NCBI RefSeq assembly: GCF_900608595.1
Contig: NZ_UWYY01000007.1
Location: forward strand, 62,001-126,000
Source: Promicromonospora panici
GTDB lineage: Bacteria; Actinomycetota; Actinomycetes; Actinomycetales; Cellulomonadaceae
Direction of reading: 5' to 3'
Length of the DNA: 64,000 nt
Position 1 is the first letter of the stretch, and every line of letters begins with the position of its first letter. Below are positions 61,057 to 64,000 of the stretch, one piece after another. Below the pieces are notes generated by a model that saw nothing but the letters and a program-made list of their open reading frames with translations, was not told the DNA's origin and ran no database searches. The translations under genes were made by a program, and so were the position numbers.

Positions 61057-61254
61057 GCTGCCCTTGTGTCCGGGTCTCTGGCGGTGGAGGCCTGATCCGC
61101 TCGAAACGTAAGAGCCAGCCCGCGACGCCCGGCGGCTTCGACCGGCGCCGCCAGGTCCACCACGCGCACAAGCCCCCGACCGTCCATGTTCTGCTCTCGG
61201 CAGATCAGCCTTGCTCGGCGAGCGGATCGAACGGGTGTGCCATATGTTGGTGGC
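61057..61254. other. Non-coding gap between the tRNA terminator and the HNH gene
   Basis: 198 bp with no gene, no second copy of the tRNA 3' end and no repeat. Near the HNH start, TGCCA and TGGCA form a short inverted repeat around TATGTTGG, which may hold the promoter. Confidence 0.4.
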
Positions 61255-62967
61255 ATGAGATCAGCGGACGGTGCATCTGGAGCGGGCGAGCAGCCTCCCG
61301 GGTCCGTGCTGCCCGCGGACGGCGGTGTGACCACCGGCGCGGCGCAGGTCCGTGTCTTGCGTGAGTTGTTGGCGGGCATGATCCTGCCAGGCGGTACCGA
61401 CACGGCATCGTCCGTGTCGAAGCGGGTGCAGGCGCAGTGGGTGGACCTGCTGGGTGAGCTGGAGGCGATGAAGAACACCGTGACGGCCACCCAGGCGCGG
61501 CTGGCGGTCGCGTTGGAGGAGGCGACCAAGGCCGACGAGGCGCGGCAGGGGATCCGGGCCGGGCGGCGGGGTCGTGGGGTGCCGAACCAGGTCGGTGCGG
61601 CGCTACAGGCCAGCCCGCACACGGGCGCATCGTTCCTGGGCACGGCCCGGGTGTGGGTGACGCAGATGCCGTTCACGTTCGACGCGTTGCGCACCGGTGT
61701 GCTCTCGGCGTGGCGGGCGACGCTGCTGGTCCGCGAGACGTCGCACCTGTCGGTGGAGGACCGGGCGCGGATCGATGAGGAGATCTGCGGGCCCGCCGGT
61801 CTTGCAGGGCTGGCTCGGATGGGGACCAAGCGGCTGATCGCGAAGGTCAAGGAGCTGGCCGGTCAGTTGGACGTGCGCGCGTGTGTGAAGCGGAACGCGA
61901 AGGCGGAGTCGGAGCGGTGTGTCTCGGTGCGTCCGGCGCCGGATCTGATGGTGTACCTGACCGCGTTGGTCCCGATGCGGCAGGGGGTGCAGGCCTACGC
62001 CCAGCTCAAGAACCTGGCCGATGCCGCCAAGGCGACCGGTGACGAGCGGGGTGCAGGTCAGATCATGGCGGACACCCTGATCGAGCGGATCACCGGACGC
62101 GAGCCCGGCCACGCGGATGACGTGCCGGTGACGATCAACCTGCTGGTCTCGGACCAGACGCTGCTGGCGGGTGGTGACGAGCCCGCGATGGTGGTCGAGG
62201 GCACGGCCGCGGGTGTGGGTACCGTGCCCGCGCCGGTGGCCCGCAACCTCGTCGCACAGGGGATCGACGCGGAGGCGGCGTGGCTGCGTGCGGTGTACGT
62301 CGACCCCCACGGCCGACTCCTGGCGACGACGTCGACGTCGCGGTTCCACCCGCAGGGCCTGGCGCGGTTGCTGCGTGCCAGGGAGCAGGGGGTGTGTGCG
62401 TCGTCGTGGTGTGACGCACCGGTGCGGCACATCGACCACATCACCCCGCATGCTGAGGGTGGTGCGACGAGCCTGGACAACGGGCAAGGCCTGTGTGCCC
62501 GGTGTAATCACGCGAAGCAATCACCAGGGTGGTCACAGCAGGTGACCGAGATCGACGGCCGACACGCAGTGGAGACGGTCATGCCGACGGGGCACACGTC
62601 TGTGTTTGTCGCGCCCGCACCACCACGGCCAGTCACCGACGCGGCCAAGGGGCACGAGCACGCGGGCCAGGAGTACGCAGGGCAGGAGCACACGTCGGCT
62701 GCCCGGCTGCCCGACCCTGTGCGAGCAGAGACCCAGGACGGTGCCGGGCAATCGACACCGCCGTGGACCCCCGCGGTCGGCGTGAAGGGTCCCGCGCCGG
62801 GGCGTGTCCCGCGTAGCCGGTACAGCATCGGGTGCAGCGTCCCGCGGCCCCCTGGGGCGATCGCGTACCGCCCACCGGGGCGGCGTGAGCAGGTCGGTCC
62901 TGGGCGCCGGCCACGGTCCCGACCCGACCTCGCCTGGGCACACCCACCCGGGGCGCATACCCGCTGA
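61255..62967 (+). CDS. DUF222 / HNH endonuclease-like protein (13E12 repeat family)
   Basis: 570 residues from ATG 61255. The DUF222 region (about 50-330) includes TATQARLAVALEEATKADEARQGIRAG, FDALRTGVLSAWRATLLVRETSHL and YLTALVPMRQGVQAYAQLKNLAD. The HNH nuclease domain at about 375-425 has CASSWCDAPVRHIDHI and GGATSLDNGQGLCARCNHAKQ, with the His, Asn and zinc-binding Cys pairs. The C-terminal 140 residues are Pro/Gly/Arg-rich and probably disordered. The 13E12 family is multicopy in actinobacterial genomes, suspected to be mobile, and of unknown role. Position beside a tRNA is suggestive, but no att-like duplication was found. Confidence 0.88.
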   Translation: MRSADGASGAGEQPPGSVLPADGGVTTGAAQVRVLRELLAGMILPGGTDTASSVSKRVQAQWVDLLGELEAMKNTVTATQARLAVALEEATKADEARQGIRAGRRGRGVPNQVGAALQASPHTGASFLGTARVWVTQMPFTFDALRTGVLSAWRATLLVRETSHLSVEDRARIDEEICGPAGLAGLARMGTKRLIAKVKELAGQLDVRACVKRNAKAESERCVSVRPAPDLMVYLTALVPMRQGVQAYAQLKNLADAAKATGDERGAGQIMADTLIERITGREPGHADDVPVTINLLVSDQTLLAGGDEPAMVVEGTAAGVGTVPAPVARNLVAQGIDAEAAWLRAVYVDPHGRLLATTSTSRFHPQGLARLLRAREQGVCASSWCDAPVRHIDHITPHAEGGATSLDNGQGLCARCNHAKQSPGWSQQVTEIDGRHAVETVMPTGHTSVFVAPAPPRPVTDAAKGHEHAGQEYAGQEHTSAARLPDPVRAETQDGAGQSTPPWTPAVGVKGPAPGRVPRSRYSIGCSVPRPPGAIAYRPPGRREQVGPGRRPRSRPDLAWAHPPGAHTR

Positions 62968-63085
62968 ACCAGGCACCGCCGCGAGCTGACCCTCGCGGCG
63001 GCCACCGGCATGCCCTCGGGACCGGATGACCGTCCCCGCACCCAGATGCAAGACTGGGCGCCTACCCTCAATCAGGGAGGCGTCG

Positions 63086-64000
63086 ATGGACCCGTTCGTC
63101 CTGATCGGCGGCGGGCTGACCACAGCCCGCGCCGCAGAAGCCCTGCGAGTCGGCGGTTACGACGGCGACCTCGTGGTCGTCACGACCGAACCTCACCACC
63201 CGTACGAGCGCCCACCCCTGAGCAAGGACTACCTGCGCGGTGAGTCGGAGCGCGACGTCGTCTTCCCGCTGAACGAAGCCTGGTACGCCGAGCACGACGT
63301 AGTGGTCCGCGCCAGCGAGACGGTGGTCGGGCTGGACCCGGCCGGCCACACGCTGACGCTGTCCGACGGCGCCATGCTCACCTTCGCGAAGGCGCTCCTC
63401 GCTCCGGGGTCCACGCCGCGCGCGCTCGACGTGCCCGGCACCGACCTCGCCGGAGTGCACTATCTGCGCACTATCGACGACTCCGACCGGATCTCCAGCA
63501 CGCTGCTCGAGGCGTCCCTGGAGGGTGTGGGCCGGCTCGTGGTCGTCGGCGACGGGTGGATCGGGATGGAGGTGGCCGCCTCGGCGCGCACCCTCGGCCT
63601 GGACGTCACGGTGGTGGGCCGCGGCGCTCACCCGCTCGGTCACGCACTCGGGCCCGAGATGAGCGACTTTTACGCGGGCGTCCACGCAGAGCACGAGGTG
63701 CGCCTGGTGCGCAACGCGTCCGTCGCGCGGCTGCAGGGCGCCGACGGCCGCATCACCGGCGTCGACCTGTCGGACGGCACCTACGTCGGGGCCGACGTCG
63801 TGGTGATCGGGGTGGGCGCCGCGCCGAACGTCGGACTCGCCGAGGCCGCGGGGCTCGACCTGAGGCCCGCCGCCCAGGGCGGCGGCGTCGTCGTGGACGG
63901 CACGCTGGCGACGTCGCATCCCGACGTGTTCGCCGCAGGCGACATAGCGAGCATCCCGTCCCCCCACTACGGACGCCCGCTGAGGGTGGAGCACTGGGCC
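63086..64000 (+). CDS. FAD-dependent NAD(P)H:ferredoxin/rubredoxin reductase-like protein, C-terminus off the right edge
   Basis: 305 codons from ATG 63086 (behind AGGGAGG) to the window end without a stop; family members are about 390-410 residues. N-terminal FAD site FVLIGGGLTTARAAEALR, then HHPYERPPLSKDYLRGE, the NAD(P) site LVVVGDGWIGMEVAASARTLG (about 150-170) and the second FAD motif SHPDVFAAGDIA. These match the ferredoxin reductase partners of cytochrome P450 or Rieske oxygenases (BphA4/putidaredoxin reductase type). The C-terminal dimer domain is cut off. No P450 or ferredoxin gene is visible on this side. Confidence 0.92.
   Translation, partial: MDPFVLIGGGLTTARAAEALRVGGYDGDLVVVTTEPHHPYERPPLSKDYLRGESERDVVFPLNEAWYAEHDVVVRASETVVGLDPAGHTLTLSDGAMLTFAKALLAPGSTPRALDVPGTDLAGVHYLRTIDDSDRISSTLLEASLEGVGRLVVVGDGWIGMEVAASARTLGLDVTVVGRGAHPLGHALGPEMSDFYAGVHAEHEVRLVRNASVARLQGADGRITGVDLSDGTYVGADVVVIGVGAAPNVGLAEAAGLDLRPAAQGGGVVVDGTLATSHPDVFAAGDIASIPSPHYGRPLRVEHWA

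Overview
The window is high-GC actinobacterial chromosome. GTG starts, GTGA/ATGA stop-start overlaps and apparently leaderless genes are all common. Gene content (a folE-folP-folBK cluster behind ftsH, hpt, tilS and a DUF2342 metalloprotease; GlnR; a GlxR-type Crp; CofC/CofD of F420 synthesis; DUF2516, DUF3180 and DUF4395 proteins; a secreted GH18 chitinase) points to Micrococcales, most likely Promicromonosporaceae or Cellulomonadaceae. That placement is by family resemblance only. Nothing looks like a prophage, plasmid or CRISPR locus; this is a chromosomal backbone with scattered accessory genes.

Layout. 1-12.8 kb is one long minus-strand block: dacB, DUF2342 metalloprotease, tilS, hpt, ftsH, folE, folP, a very long folB-folK fusion, DUF3180 and two bacterial PH-domain proteins (the last cut by the left edge). 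13-19.6 kb holds ppa, an NlpC/P60 wall hydrolase, metX behind a tiny Cys-containing leader ORF, a VOC protein, a secreted beta-propeller protein and an MDR reductase. 19.6-29.1 kb holds a degenerate-nuclease/RAMA-like protein, a LysE-like remnant, a thiamine-binding protein, cofD-cofC, a MocR regulator divergent from an aldo-keto reductase, a nitroreductase, a cupin and a class-C serine hydrolase. 29.2-38.9 kb holds a giant FAD/Fe-S oxidoreductase, an OsmC protein, an ECF sigma factor with a membrane partner, and a chitinase divergent from a LuxR regulator.

38.9-48.6 kb holds dtd, an asparaginase and DUF2516 in a tightly overlapped operon, a MarR/NmrA divergent pair, a FUSC protein, and a redox/sulfur-flavoured group (YgfZ, nitrobindin-like, small membrane protein, DsrE, DUF4395, thioredoxin, YceI). 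48.9-64 kb holds glnR, an alpha/beta hydrolase lacking its nucleophile, nth, prpDBC for propionate use, crp, a metallophosphatase, a class A penicillin-binding protein, a DUF4177-ridA pair, tRNA-Pro(CGG) with a clean terminator, a DUF222/HNH protein and a ferredoxin-reductase-like flavoprotein cut by the right edge.

The most unusual feature is structural. Short perfect or near-perfect palindromes of about 40-100 bp sit in many intergenic gaps. Three copies at convergent or remnant gene ends share arms and a 19-nt loop and so form a real repeat family. Another nested palindrome lies in frame inside tilS and encodes about 20 extra residues. Two short tandem arrays (12-bp period between sigma and anti-sigma genes, 18-bp period before tilS) and a composite 16-bp direct/inverted array at 34.7 kb add to this. 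Other points for a second look: the folB-folK fusion with some 600 low-complexity residues, the degenerate nuclease-RAMA protein, a nitrobindin with its heme-ligand His replaced, and the leader peptide before metX.
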